A DNA stretch of 64,000 bases from contig PUFA01000006.1 in NCBI GenBank assembly GCA_003508835.1, forward strand, positions 8,308,001-8,372,000, in the 5' to 3' direction. Origin of the DNA: Eonycteris spelaea. Its lineage: Eukaryota; Chordata; Mammalia; Chiroptera; Pteropodidae. Position numbers and translations under genes: made by a program. Numbering within the stretch: the first letter of the stretch is position 1; each line of letters opens with the position of its first letter. Positions 1 through 17,720 of this stretch are shown piece after piece. The notes beneath the pieces were generated by a model. It had not been told where the DNA came from. It ran no database searches and saw only the letters and a program-made list of their open reading frames with translations.

Positions 1-1644
1 GTCCGTGAGCCTAGGCTCCCAGCCCCTGGGGCCCTGGCACCAGTCAGGAACTGAGGGCTGAGGCCATGATCACATCTCTGGGTGGACGCATCTCAGTTGC
101 AGGCTCTTTGCCAACTGCAGACCGAGCTCTTCCTTCCGCTGAGTTCAAAAAAGTCCACTAAGCCTAAGGCAGTGCCCGCCCCAAAGAGCTGGGTCCTGAA
201 CTCCACCCCTACTCCAGGCAACTGGGTTCCCAGGGTCCTCTCACCCCCCAGTTCCAAGTGACACAGCCCCAATACCGGGAGCCCTCCTCCCCCAAGTTCC
301 AGGAGGCCTGTCTCCTCATTTTCCCCACACACCTCTAGGAGGTCCAACCGGCAGCCCCGAGTCATGCAGCCCCAGTTATTGAGAGTCCAGCCTTCATCAT
401 CCTCCATCCCCACCCCTACTCCAGCCTCCCCTGGGAACACATGGAGCGAAAACAGAGCCTGGGCTTGAATTCGCTGTTGAAAAACAAAACAAAACAACAA
501 AACAACTGGAGCTGAATCCCGCAGAAGCTGCACCTGCCCCAGGCACCTAGGGCTTGTCTGCACCTCCAAAGTCCTCCGGGGCACCCGCCCGCATCTAAGG
601 AGCCTGCCTGCCCAACGTCTGGACCCTTCATAATATCTCTCTCTCCCTCTCTCTCTCTTTCTTTTTCTCACCTTTCCCTGGCAGCAGCCAGAATTCAGTC
701 CTCAGGCTACAAAATCCACTCTAGGGCAGGTCTTAAATCTCTGTCTTTTACTAGTGCAAAGACTCAAACACCCCGACCCCCAAATTACACAGAAGCAACC
801 TTCACATGCTTAGGGATCCTCAGTACCAAAGGACAAATCCTGGGGCACAACGAAGGCCCTCACACACAGAGAGACGCCCCCAAAACACAGAAATGTACAC
901 CAACATAATAGAAACATGTCACACACACTCACAGCAACAGAAACACAAAATACCAAAAAGACACTTAGGACAGGAACACACAGATATGCACAAGACCCTG
1001 AACTCACACAGACACCCAGGAGCAGGTGGGCCCAACTCTCCTGCACAGGGCCTAACAGGATATTGACGCACCAGCTCCCCTAATCCTAAATGTGGCAGGA
1101 GGCTCCCGCTTCCAGAGAAAATTCTCCAGGGAAACGCAAGGCCCCCAAGGCTGGAAAGGAAGGGGCAGAAACTGCTTGTCAGGCTAGCACATTAGGTAAG
1201 GCTCTGTAAAGTGGAATTCATTTAACAAAATCCGTGGGAACAGCACCCACATTCCCACCTCTTAGGAAACAGGGAAGTGGTTTAACTCGTTTTGCAGATG
1301 AACTCCAGATCCACAAGAGCGCCCTTTCCTCAGTAGGGAGAGGCCAGGTCCCTGAGTGGCTTGGCTGGCCCGGGCAGCCTAGTGAGCCCTAATGGACTCA
1401 GGCCCACCCCAGGCCGCAGGCTCTGAGGCCAACTCACCATCCAGGGCAGCTGCCCAAGCTCCGACCAGGACCCCCAGCCTCCACTGCCCCTCTACTGGGC
1501 AGGGAAGAGCGCAGGGAAGAGTGCCGGCGGCAACCAAGCCCGGCGATGCACGAGGCACGCTCCATGCGGAAGAAACCGGTCTGTGCGCCCAGGGCTTGCA
1601 CCATCTCGCCGGTTCTGCCCTGGCAGATACACGCCATTCCTTAC
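1..1644 (-). other. TFAP2E: TFAP2E intron 3 (partial)
   Basis: No coding exon of the AP-2 DNA-binding domain was recognised here. It holds a pyrimidine-rich stretch near 633-670 (CT repeats), a GAAAAACAAAACAAAACAAC-type A/C-rich patch near 478-506, and otherwise unremarkable intronic DNA. Confidence 0.7.
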
Positions 1645-1696
1645 CTTTCTTGATCACGGACTGGTCCAGAAGACTCATTCCTGGCTCATCCATGGC
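1645..1696 (-). CDS. TFAP2E: TFAP2E coding exon 3
   Basis: This is a 52-nt exon. The acceptor (TTTGCAG) precedes GCC at 1696 and the donor GTAAGG begins at 1644. It encodes [17 protein letters not shown] plus one base (phase 1 out), identical to the human peptide as I remember it. Short exon length and phase match the family structure. The next exon is outside the window. Confidence 0.93.
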
Positions 1697-3096
1697 CTGC
1701 AAATAGGAGCGGGGTGGTAAGGGCGCCCGTGGATCTAGTCTCCTGTCGCTTCCCAAGCCCTTACTGTCCCTGGTCTCTGTCCTGTCTGCTCCACCCAACG
1801 CGCACCACCGTCGCTTAGGGCGGCAACGGGCGGGACTAGGATTCGCCGAGGCTCAGCACCTTCTGTGCAGCCGATCTGGGCCCTGGGTACCTCACCGTAG
1901 AGTAAGGGAATTTTAAATCGTAAACAGGCAACTCCTCTGCCTCTCTTCGCTCCAGACACAGGCTGCCCCAACAGCCCGGGACTGGGCACAGATGCCCTAC
2001 GTGGCCCAGCGGCGAGACAGAGAGAAGTGGCTTAGACCCTGCCCATGCACTCCGCTGAGGTCTGCTGCCATCCAGGCACCGCGCGCGCGGACTCAGTGCC
2101 AGGACGCCTTAATGGCCAGGGAGCGTCTAACCTAGGCCGTGGGACACATCCTCGGAGTCACGAGTGAGAAGGGGCAGGCTGGGAGAAGAGTCGAGTTCCT
2201 GCATTCGTCACTCTGTCTCCGGCCAGCGTCCTACACCACCGCGGTCGTTCCTGGCCCATCCCGGACCGTTCGGGCCTCACCTGCAGGTCCTCCAGGCCCG
2301 GCGGCGCCGCCAGCCCGGGGAGGCCGAGGGGCGCGTCGGCCAGACCGTGCGCGCCGTCGGCCAAGCCGTGCAGGAGCCTGGGCACAGCGGCGGCGTAGTC
2401 GCGGCGCGGGTCGAGGCCCAGGGCGCGGGCGGGCGGCGCCAGCAGCCCGGGTGGGTCGTCGTGGGCGCGGGCGGCGGCGCGGGGCGCGGCCCAGGCGGCC
2501 TGTGGAGGCTGCGGCTGTGCCAGAGGCGCCAGGCCGCCGTACGGGTCGCCGGCCAGGTGCGGAAAGGCGGCGGCGGCGTCGGGCGCCTGGCCGTAGGGCA
2601 GCGGCGGCTGCGGGTAGGGCGGCGGAAAGTAGGGCGGCTGGAAGTCGGCGGCCGCGGCGGCGGCCGGCGGGGCCGAGCGGCGGCGCCGGTCCGTAGGCGG
2701 CTTGGGGCAGAGATGACAGGCGGGCCCCGCCAGCCGCTGCGCCCAGCCCGTCGGGGCGCTCCTGCGGAAGGAGAGGGGCGCGTTAGGCGACGCCCCGGCG
2801 GCTGAAAGGAGCCCAGCCCCAAAGGACCCTCCTCTTGGACAGCTCGCGGGAGTCCAGCTGCCGCCCTGCCCGCTTCCCAGGCCCCGAGATCCATCTCCGA
2901 GTGACCCGCGGGCGCAGGAGCCTCGGGCTGGAGACAGCAGTGTTCTGTGCGCAGCATTTTCAGCTCGCGGAGTCCCTGTGGCCCCTCCCTCATTTGGAGG
3001 AGGAGGTTCGGAAGGTCCACGACTCGGGCTTCCTGATGGCCCCGCGCCCCCGGACCCGAGACTACTCACCATGGGGGAGTAAGTGTGCACCAGCAT
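1645..3096 (-). CDS. TFAP2E: Transcription factor AP-2 epsilon, 5' part (exons 1-3 only)
   Basis: AP-2 epsilon is a nuclear sequence-specific DNA-binding protein of the AP-2 family, which bind GC-rich palindromes as dimers and act in neural, neural-crest and epithelial development. Only the N-terminal, proline-rich transactivation part is here: start peptide MLVHTYSPM in exon 1, the proline/tyrosine-rich stretch ([17 protein letters not shown] and onward) in exon 2, and [17 protein letters not shown] in exon 3. These agree nearly residue for residue with the human protein as I remember it. The basic helix-span-helix DNA-binding and dimerisation exons should lie left of position 1 and were not seen. 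All exon edges have GT/AG signals. Exon 2 is 481 nt between two phase-0 junctions, so its frame is broken by about 2 nt. NCDN follows upstream in the same orientation, as in human. Identification is very secure. Confidence 0.95.
2281..2761 (-). CDS. TFAP2E: TFAP2E coding exon 2 (transactivation domain, frame-disrupted)
   Basis: The acceptor (TTCCGCAG, minus strand) ends at 2762 and the donor GTGAGG starts at 2280. The exon first reads [20 protein letters not shown], then AAYGPAPPL in frame from the phase-0 acceptor. The following proline-rich part ([10 protein letters not shown] ... [12 protein letters not shown], reaching the phase-0 donor) lies in another frame. The switch is inside the GC-only stretch near 2645-2676, where the human protein has about ten Ala/Thr/His-rich residues; 28 nt remain where 30 are expected. 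Total 481 nt against 483 expected. The long minus-strand open frame running across 2158-3189 is therefore not the real protein at its N-terminal side. Confidence 0.9.
3070..3096 (-). CDS. TFAP2E: TFAP2E coding exon 1 (start codon, 9 codons)
   Basis: ATG at 3096-3094 opens the peptide MLVHTYSPM, the conserved AP-2 epsilon N-terminus. The exon ends at 3070, followed on the minus strand by the donor GTGAGTAG (3069 downward), leaving phase 0. The 5' UTR continues to the right into the CpG-rich region; its start cannot be placed from sequence alone. Confidence 0.9.
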
Positions 3097-3599
3097 GGGG
3101 CGGGTAGCGCGGGGCGGCCCGGAAGCCCTTGCCCGACGGCCAGCGCTGCGGGAAGAGGTGCGGGAGCCTGCCCAGCCTGCAGGGGTCACTTGGCCGCGGC
3201 GGGGTTCAACCCGGCCCGGAGCCCAGCAGGCGTCGGGTTCTCAACTATGGGTCCCCCCCAGGCGAGTCCATAGGGGCGGGACGTGGGACGGATGGGCGCT
3301 AATAGCACTTGGAAAAGTCAGTCAACGGGTGCTAGCGCCCGCCCTCCTTCCTCTGAGCGCAGCCTGCTCCATGCACACCAGTTATAGTGGCGGGGGCGCG
3401 CCGGGCCTTCGGGGGCGCGCATTAAAGAGACACGCTGTGGCTGCTTTTCCCTCCTCCCCCGCGACTGCTCAAGGGGAGGCGTGGCTTTGGCGCGACCCCC
3501 CGGGGTGGGTAGCAGGCGGCGCGGCGTGAACCCAACCCCGAAGGTCGCCGTCTTCTTGGCTCGAAGAATCCCAGCTGCGGTGAAACGGAAAGGATTCGA

Positions 3600-3712
3600 G
3601 GCTTAGACCTAGGGTCCCTAGGTTTGCGTCTCGGCTCTGCTGCTTCCTTGCCTTTGAGCAAAGCACCATTTCCTCAACCTCAGCTTCCTTGTCTGACCCT
3701 TCTTTTCCCTAA
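3600..3712 (+). repeat. MIR SINE fragment
   Basis: The text runs GGCTTAGACCTAGGGTCCC..., GTCTCGGCTCTGCTGCTTCC and CAAAGCACCATTTCCTCAACC. It follows the MIR core consensus in sense orientation (tRNA head, then the 'TTTCCTCA' core). Divergence is high, as expected of an ancient mammalian SINE. Confidence 0.5.
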
Positions 3713-4344
3713 CCACCTTACCCAGAGAACAGACGAGATCGGCGATCGTGACTGTGGCAGAAATTTGTGAGCTGCAGACGCAAGCCCACCGGCTCACGTG
3801 CACGCGTGTGTCAGTGTGTGCATGTGTGTGTGTGTGTATGTGTAGGTAGGGGGCCATCACAGTCTTTGTTTCTGGATCAAAGCACCTCTGCGGATGCCCA
3901 CTTAACTCAGGCTTCGCCAGGCTGTTAACTCCCAGCGCCTAGCAAGGGTCTGAGGAAGTTAGAGGCAATCTGGCCAGACAGAGAGAGTTGCCTGGGGCTG
4001 GGGTTGGTGGGCATGAGTTCCACCTGAGAAGAGCGAGATGTTTCGGAAGCCATAGGGCCTAGGCTGATGCGTGTGGGCCTGGTGAGTGCATCTCAGTGTA
4101 ATTGACCCTGTGTGGACCGCATGCGATCGTTACGCTAACACGCACAGGCTGTGTAACAGCACTGGCTGGCTTTCAAGCATGTTCCAGTCTCTGCAGTCAC
4201 TCCATCTTCCTTTTTCCCAAAACCCAACCCTCCCCTCCTGAGAAGCAAGGACAGGGTCTAAAGAAGGGAAATGAGAGGAATGCTAAGGGGAATGAGAATT
4301 GAGAAAGCAGAAGAAAGGTGTTTAAAAAAAAAAAAAAAAGCAGG

Positions 4345-4575
4345 CAATGCTCAGACCACAGCTTAGTAGAAATAGTCACAGCAACGACTACAGAGTATGC
4401 CAGACTCTGGGCTAAGCGCTTGATGAACATTAAGCCATTTAACCCTCACACAGCAGCCCTATGAGATAGATAACCCTTCTCATCCCCATTCTCGCATGAG
4501 GAAAATGAGGCACAGAGAGGTGAACTGACTTGCCCAAGGGCAAACAGTTAAGTGGCAGAGCTGGGGTAGTTTGCT
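4345..4575 (-). repeat. MIR SINE, near complete
   Basis: The element reads the reverse of the MIR consensus: CTCTGGGCTAAGCGCTTGAT, ATTTAACCCTCACACAGC, AATGAGGCACAGAGAGGTGA, CTTGCCCAAGGGC and GTGGCAGAGCTGGG. It is one of the best preserved MIR copies in the window. A 19-nt A run sits just before it (near 4322-4340). Confidence 0.85.
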
Positions 4576-5479
4576 TCTAGCCCCATTCTGTGTTCAGAAT
4601 TCCTGGTCTGTGTTGCCCTAGGCTCAGGTGCCTAGAATTTAGTTCTGGCTTCAATTGACCTACGACCCTGAGCAAGTCCCTTTTCCTCTCTGATCTGTTT
4701 CTGCAACTTCAACAACAAAATGTTGAGGAGGGCAGAGAGGACGAGATGTTCTCTTAGATCTCTAGTGAAGTGGACGAGAACGTAAAGGTAAAAATGTTGA
4801 GATAGATTAGAGGAGAAGGGGCACCATTACCCCATGGAATGTGTGTGGAGGAGATGTTAGAGCGGTCTCCCAGGGGCACATGGCAGGTGCTGAGCTCAGT
4901 TCTGGGTCATGCCAGCCTGGGGGACTGTGGAGAAAGGAGGAAGCTAACGGCAGCCAAGGATTCATCACTAAGAACTTTCCAGAAGCTGGAATCGCTAGCT
5001 AGAGAATGGATGAGGCAGAATTGGGCAGTTCTGCAAGAACCATGCCCAGGACAGATCAGAGGTCAGGAGTATGTGTGTTTTTGTCTCTATATATACGAGT
5101 GTGTGAGGCTGTGGTAAGACCCCCGCCCTCAACTTCAGCCACAAGACACCGGAAGTCAGGCTCTGGGACAGGTGTATATGTCAATGCATGGTGTGTGGGT
5201 TGGTGGACCTCTCTGAGATAAGTCCAGGAGCAACATGGCTGATGATGCCTGTAGCCAGCTGTGGAGATGCCCTGCTGTCTCCCACAGGCTTGGAAAACCA
5301 GAGTGACAGGATGTACTGCCTGTCCAGTTCCTTTCTTGGGTTTCTTCACCTGACTTCTCTGCAGCTTAAGATGCACCTTTTGTGCCTATTCTCCTCCTTT
5401 CTACGCTGGCCACTTCTTAGTCTTCTTTTCTATTTCCTTTCTTTTCACCCGCATCCTTAATGTCAGTTTTCCATCTTCA

Positions 5480-5800
5480 GGATTGAAGCTTCTACCTTTT
5501 CTTTCTATCTACAATCTTCTCGAGCGAATTCATCACTTCTCAAAACTTTAATGCCTACCTGTCCCCTGTTATCTCCCAGCCTTGTTATCGTCCGTCTGTA
5601 TCTCTCACTAGAAACTCAGACTCACAGATACAATTGCCAGCTGGCTATTTCCTCCAGACATCTTGTTGCCAGCATCTGAAACTTTCAAGTCCAAAGCTGG
5701 ACTCAACATTTCCACCACCCCTACCACCACCACCAACCTGCTTCTCCTTCTGTGTTCCGTAGTTCCATGAATGGCACCACCATCCTTCATTTAAAAATAA
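5480..5800 (+). repeat. L2 LINE fragment
   Basis: The phrases AAGTCCAAAGCTGGACTCAA, CCAACCTGCTTCTCCTTCTG, TGTTCCGTAGTTCCATGAAT and GGCACCACCATCCTTCAT match the L2 3' region in sense orientation. It has degenerated past coding use. Confidence 0.6.
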
Positions 5801-5927
5801 GAGTCGTCCCAGTCTCTGTTTTCCCCTCCCCCCATGAGCTACTCATCCTGTTGTCATTTCTAACCCTTAACATGTCTCTCCACACCTCTGTTAGCACCTT
5901 AAACTACAGACTCCTTCTCATAGATCA

Positions 5928-6122
5928 GTAGTTCTTGAAGTGTGGTCCCTGGACCAGTATCACCTACAACACCTGGGAACATGTTAGAAGTGCCAGTTTT
6001 TGGATTGGACCCCCACTCCAAATATGCTGAATCAGTAATTTTTGATGGTGGGGCCTGGCAATTTGTGTTTTAATAAGTCTGTGAGGTGAGTCAGAAGCAC
6101 CATAAAGTCTGAAAACTACTGC
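5928..6122 (+). mobile_element. MER5A-type hAT-Charlie nonautonomous DNA transposon
   Basis: Beginning near GTAGTTCTTGAAGTGTGGTC, the element runs through CACCTGGGAACATGTTAGAA, TGAATCAGTAATTTTTGATG and GGGGCCTGGCAATTTGTG to an inverted end near GTCTGAAAACTACTG. This matches the MER5A consensus over its whole length. Confidence 0.85.
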
Positions 6123-6329
6123 CTAGACCTTTGCAGATCCCCTAACTGACCTTCATCCATATGTCTTCTGATCCCATTCCAACTCCATAGGAACAAGAAC
6201 GACTAGACCATGTTACCTCCCTACTGAAAACTCTCCATGACCCATCTTCGGCACTCTAGCCAGCTTTGCAAGCTCTTTGTAGCTGCAACTAATTTTTATT
6301 TTCCTGCTCATGAACTACATCACAAGATG

Positions 6330-6414
6330 AAAGGAGAAACAGAAAATGTATCCTGGGTTGGGTTTAGTGCCTGGCAGGTGCTCAACGAATGCTTATTAAA
6401 GAAATAATGAATGA
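6330..6414 (+). repeat. L2 3' terminal fragment
   Basis: GTGCCTGGCAGGTGCTCAAC followed by GAATGCTTATTAAAG and AATAATGAATGAA is the typical 3' end of L2. Confidence 0.6.
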
Positions 6415-7013
6415 AAAAGTTTATAAAGCACTCAGTCTATTGAGGGATCCTTTATGAAGCCTCCATGTGATCATGCCTTTGGGTAGCTAGACATAAAACT
6501 CAGATATAATCTGAGTAGAATAATCTGATAAATAAGTGATTTTGCTTACGGCTACTGGGGAGAGGGATGTTCTCCATGGTCTGCTGCTGCTTTTGGGGGG
6601 CTCCTAAAAACTTCAGGGTCCTATGGCTGCAGACTCTGTTGTCCTCTTTCAGGGCCAAGGCACTTCTTACTCTCTGAGGCATGGAGGTAGACATTGCAGG
6701 CTGCCCACTCTCTGCGGCACATGCACACAGCGGAGTCCTGGGATGTGCATGTGGTATACTTGCAGTCACCCTGGGCACGTGGGGCACACAACCTGCACAG
6801 AGATACTCCTGGGAAACACACATACAACATGGCAACACAGGACATATGTTGACACATAAGTGTACACGTTCAAACATACATAGACTCCCATTTGACATAT
6901 TTGGCATATTGCTCTGCCCCTAGGCTCAAATCTTCCCCTCGCTTTTGACAATCTCCTGCTCTGGGCCTGGCTGAGCGCAGGGTTGGAGAAATCTGGCACA
7001 AGAAGATGCTGAG

Positions 7014-7027
7014 GCGCCACCTCGTGG
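7014..7027 (-). promoter_or_regulatory. CTCF-like binding site
   Basis: The plus strand reads GCGCCACCTCGTGG. Its complement CCACGAGGTGGCGC fits the CTCF core consensus (CCASYAGRKGGCRS) at all but one position. It lies between the TFAP2E and NCDN transcription units, where an insulator would be plausible. Motif only; occupancy is not known. Confidence 0.5.
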
Positions 7028-7479
7028 TTAGATCTCACAACTGCAGCTCGGTTCTCCCTTTATGCTGGCCACTGAATTAACCAGGAGCAAGCTCAGCGAG
7101 GCCAAGTTAGCCTTGCCCCACTCCACATCGCGAGCTCCAAATTCTCTGACTATCCCTCACTAAAGTATAGAGATCAGTCTCCCTTGTATTATAAGACTTT
7201 CTTCAGGGTTTGGATCCCCCTCTGCATGAGGGAGAGTACTTTGAGGGCAGGGACCACTGGTGGTTGCCACTGTTTTGGAGCCCTTGTCCTATCTTTTCAC
7301 TTCCCCGGATTATCTTAGTCACTCCCATGACTTCTAAGGATCTCTTACACTGACAACTTCCAATATGTCACTCGCCCAGACCTGTCTCTGAGATCCAGAC
7401 GGCAGAAAGCAACTTCCTCCTGGATATTACACAAGCGGCACACATTTACCATTTACTAAAATGAGCTTATATTTTGTAC

Positions 7480-8240
7480 CAACCTGTTTCCCAGTGTTCT
7501 CCATGACAGTGAATGGCCTCCTTACCCACTCATTAGCCTGGATCAAGAATCTGGGAGTCATCCTTGGCTCTTCATCCCACTTCCCTTCCAATTAATCACC
7601 AAGTCCCATTAACCAACTCCTACCAATATTTTCTCTATCCTCACTGCCACTGGCTTAGTTCAGACTTATTACCTCTTCTCTGAGCTCCCTGCCTCAGCCA
7701 TCCCTCTTGCAGCCAAAATCGTCTTTCAGAAATACAAACTGGATCACATTCAATCTGCTCAAACGTCTGCAGTCTCAGCATGATCCCACGTCTAAGCTTC
7801 TTAGCATAGCACAAGACTTGTAAGATCTGGTCCATGCCCACTGGTCCAACCTCATCTTCCGCACTCCCCACTCACACTCTCCCATTGTAGCATTAACGAC
7901 CTACTTGCAGCTCCCTAAGCTTGCATGCCTTTGTATCTGCTGTTCCTCTCCTCATCCACTTGGCAAGCCCTCCTCACCCTTAGGTCTCAGAGTGAATACT
8001 TGCTCTGAATTTTCCTGGACTTATTTCCAGGCTGAGGGGTTCTCACGCTCCAGCTACTTTTTGTTTGGACTTCCATAGGACCAACTTTAAGAGCTCTCTG
8101 TTGCCTTGTCTGTTTCCCTTCTGGATGTTAAACTGCTTGAGCATAGGGTCTTCTTTTTTTATTTTTCAGGCTCTCAGGGAATTCATGCTAGGAGCACAAC
8201 TTTTAGTACATCCAATAAATAACGTTCCTGTCTACGCATA
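7480..8240 (+). repeat. L2 LINE 3' region, long fragment
   Basis: A run of L2 landmarks in sense order: TGGATCAAGAATCTGGGAGT, AATTAATCACCAAGTCCC, CTCACTGCCACTGGCTTAGT, GATCACATTCAATCTGCTC, TCTTAGCATAGCACAAGACT, CCAACCTCATCTTCCGC, CTACTTGCAGCTCCC and finally ATCCAATAAATAACG. About 760 bp of old, non-coding LINE. Confidence 0.8.
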
Positions 8241-8724
8241 GCCAACTCTAAACAGACACTCAGGAAGAGCTCAGCGAATGCTTGCAGGCTTGAGGGCTTA
8301 AGTTGAGAAGAGACAGGGTTTGAGGCTGGTCTGGCTCCAATCTGATAGCCTTGGCTCAGGCCTGGTGAGGCAGTGGGTGCTCTGCTCATCTCCTGCTGAA
8401 GCACTCAGGAAGCCTTTCCTGTCCTCACTTGCTATAGAGCAGAGGTGAACAGCTGGTTGCCTGAAAGCCACATTCGATCTGCAGATATTCTATTGGGGTA
8501 ATAGTGATTGAAGTCTTAAAAAACTGATCAACATTCAAAAATCAGATTTCACATAAAAATTAGGATTTCTAACTTCTCTTTAAAAACTTGCTGACATGGC
8601 GGGGCAGCACTTCATTTGTACACCAGAGCACCAGAGACCCCACTAGGCCTGGCCACATCAACCTCTGAGTTCGTAACCTTACTCCAGCAACAAAGGGTGG
8701 GGCTGAGAAGCTGGATGGCCTATG

Positions 8725-8905
8725 TAGAGTCTTGGCTCTGGCAATGAGTAGCTGCAACACCTTGAGCAACTCACCTATCCATGTGTAAGTTTCTTTGCCT
8801 GTAAAATTGGGGTAATAATACCTGTTTTACAGAATTCTTTGGTGGGCTGAATGAGATAACACTTGTGAAGTGTGCTTAGCAGGGCATGCGTTCAGCAGAT
8901 AGTAG
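8725..8905 (+). repeat. MIR SINE
   Basis: Sense MIR: GAGTCTTGGCTCTGGCAATG, TTGAGCAACTCACCTATCCA, TAAAATTGGGGTAATAATAC and GAATGAGATAACACTTGTGA. It lies just outside the NCDN poly(A) signal. Confidence 0.8.
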
Positions 8906-8978
8906 CTGTGAGCTGCTGCAACCCAGGAGAGAAGGTGCAGGACAGACCACACAGGAGCCATCTCGTCACCAATGAACA

Positions 8979-8984
8979 TTTATT
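8979..8984 (-). terminator. NCDN: NCDN polyadenylation signal
   Basis: AATAAA on the minus strand (plus strand TTTATT) in the context ACTCAATAAATGTTCATTGG read from the plus complement, about 1.05 kb beyond the NCDN stop codon. This is the first canonical signal I found downstream of the stop, and the distance is reasonable for the NCDN 3' UTR. Cleavage is expected some 15-25 nt further left. Confidence 0.65.
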
Positions 8985-10036
8985 GAGTGTCCACATGTGC
9001 ACAGCTTTGAACTTGGCGATCACAGAACGCACTGGGGGAGGGGAGGGAAGCAAGGAATCAGGTGTGTGTGGGGGTCCCCTGGGTTCATAAGAAAGGTAGT
9101 CCCTGATGGAGCCGCCAGGCGCGTCTCTCTGCAGAGAGGAGTTATAAGCAGGGGTGGATTTAAAGCCAGGCACCACGATGGCAATGGGGTGCAATCACTA
9201 GGGAAACATGCGGTTTCTGGGGAAGTGCTCTTCCTGTTCCTGGCTCCAGCCAGGCCAGATGGCACCAGGGGGACAGGAGTCAGGTACTCAGGTATCCAAG
9301 CAGAGATAAGGACAGGCAAAATAAATAACCCCCCAACCCCCATCATCACTCTGCTGCAACACGACACAAAAGCTTAGAGACCAGGGCCCAAGGCTTCTGC
9401 ATCCCCTCGAGGAGGCTCAGGTGGAAGGAGGTTTCCCCAATCCCCCCTCCCCAGGCCTATCTGCCCCAGGTTTCCCTTGAAGGATGGGGCAGTTCAGACC
9501 CTGGCTTACTGAAGCTGAAGAATATGATGTCAATGGCCTTAGCCTGCTCTCTGCCCAAGAGGGCCAAGGGCAAGAACCAAATGGCCAATTTAAAGAACGT
9601 GGACCTGGGAGCCAGAGGGGCACCACAGCCTAGGGGAGCCCACGCCCTGGCCGGCAGGGCACATGGGCTGAGGCAGCCAGTTCCTGCCAGCCCTGTCCCA
9701 CCCCGGGGCCTCCCTCCTGCAAGGGAGCCAGACACTGGGCACAATAACACCTAGTTCCCCTCTCCTGGGGGCTGCTCCAACCTTCCCCGGCTTGGTGGGG
9801 ACAGCCACGTTGACTTCCAAGACAATCCCCGCTCCTGAGTGGGCCCAGGGGGCGGAACGCAGTTCCTTACATTTGAAGGGAAGGCACCATGCCCTCGCCC
9901 TTGGAAAAGCCAGAAAGCTGGGGTGTTTAGGGGGAGAGGAAGTTTGGAGACGGGGGTTCAGTTTGGGGGCTTCAGGGAAGATGCTTCCTCCTTCCCTTGC
10001 TGCCCGCCCCCAGGTCTGTCCCCAGTGGACACCCCT
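8985..10036 (-). other. NCDN: NCDN 3' untranslated region
   Basis: GC-rich sequence of about 1.05 kb between the NCDN stop codon (10039-10037) and the AATAAA at 8984-8979. No intron signals or repeats were recognised. Several open frames on both strands here reflect base composition and are not genes. Confidence 0.65.
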
Positions 10037-17173
<7,137 letters not shown>

Positions 17174-17395
17174 TGATGAAGTCACGACAGGGCAGCGATG
17201 AGATCACACTTCACGATGGCGCGGTGATGTCACGGAGAGATCACGGCAAAATCACGACATGGAACAGCTCCCAAAGATGACAGGGCAAATTAAAAAAAAA
17301 AAAAGCTAGATATTGAAAAGGACTGTGACAAAATGGAGTCTCGACAGGGCACGATGATGTCGCGATATGGCACCATGAAGTCACGATAGGGTCCC
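17174..17395. promoter_or_regulatory. Array of CRE-like octamers upstream of the NCDN start codon
   Basis: Just 5' of the NCDN ATG, degenerate repeats with a CACGA/TCACG core recur. Among them are CRE-like palindromes of form TGA(A/T)GTCA: TGAAGTCA at 17177-17184, TGATGTCA at 17225-17232, TGATGTCG at 17355-17362 and TGAAGTCA at 17376-17383. The words CACGACAGGG / CGACAGGGC / CACGATAGGG recur beside them. An A-rich insertion (near 17292-17303) interrupts the array. These lie in the NCDN 5' UTR or core promoter; ATF/CREB binding is an inference from the motif. Confidence 0.5.
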
Positions 17396-17599
17396 CGGGG
17401 TGTGTCGGCGTCGATCAGGGCCGGCTCGCAGAGGCCCCGGCAGGGATGCAGGGGAGGGCCTGAAGGGGGCTGAGCTCACCAGGCTGCGGCCTGGAGCGGC
17501 GAAGTCTTCTCCGAGCGCGATGCTCCGGGATCTTAGGGCCGCTGCTCACGCCGCGTTGCCCACTCCCGGCTCCAGGCTGCTGCAGCTCCACCCCCACCC

Positions 17600-17720
17600 C
17601 CGCAGCGCTCTCGACCAATCCGCGGAGGCTTCACTCCAGGCTCTGGCCAATGGCACAGCGGGGCGCTAAGCCGTAGGGGGTGCTGCCGTTGTCGCCATCT
17701 TGCTTGTGGGTATTGCCCGA
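17600..17720. promoter_or_regulatory. Divergent NCDN / KIAA0319L promoter core
   Basis: Inside a GC-rich stretch (about 16880-18400) lie two CCAAT boxes, 17615-17619 and 17647-17651, 32 bp apart. A YY1-type site CGCCATCTT follows at 17693-17701. YY1 sites of this type often mark the start region of CpG-island housekeeping promoters, so KIAA0319L transcription probably begins close to 17.7 kb, with NCDN reading the other way. No TATA box was seen. Confidence 0.55.

Larger units (their letters stand above)
2040..3540. promoter_or_regulatory. CpG island over TFAP2E promoter, exon 1 and exon 2
   Basis: By eye this stretch is very GC-rich with dense CpG (GCGCGCGCGG near 2080, uninterrupted GGCGGC blocks at 2290-2700, and repeated GGGGGCGCGC near 3390-3420). 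Base composition drops back to average after about 3550. It covers the first two TFAP2E coding exons and about 450 bp upstream of the ATG, so it is the likely promoter island. Exact limits were not computed. Confidence 0.75.
3097..8954. other. Intergenic region TFAP2E-NCDN
   Basis: There is no supported gene between the TFAP2E start and the NCDN poly(A) signal. Contents: end of the CpG island, a TG-rich microsatellite near 3810-3850, several MIR copies, a MER5A hAT remnant, L2 remnants and one CTCF-like site at 7014-7027. Short open frames here are within repeats or by chance. Confidence 0.7.

Noticed and set aside
2139..2805. Plus-strand Arg/Gly-rich proteins
   Set aside because: These are antisense shadows of the GC-rich TFAP2E exon 2 and its introns; low-complexity composition with no conserved domain.
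2158..3189. Single 343-residue minus-strand protein
   Set aside because: This open frame reads through two introns of TFAP2E and uses the wrong frame for the first part of exon 2. Only pieces of it are real coding sequence.
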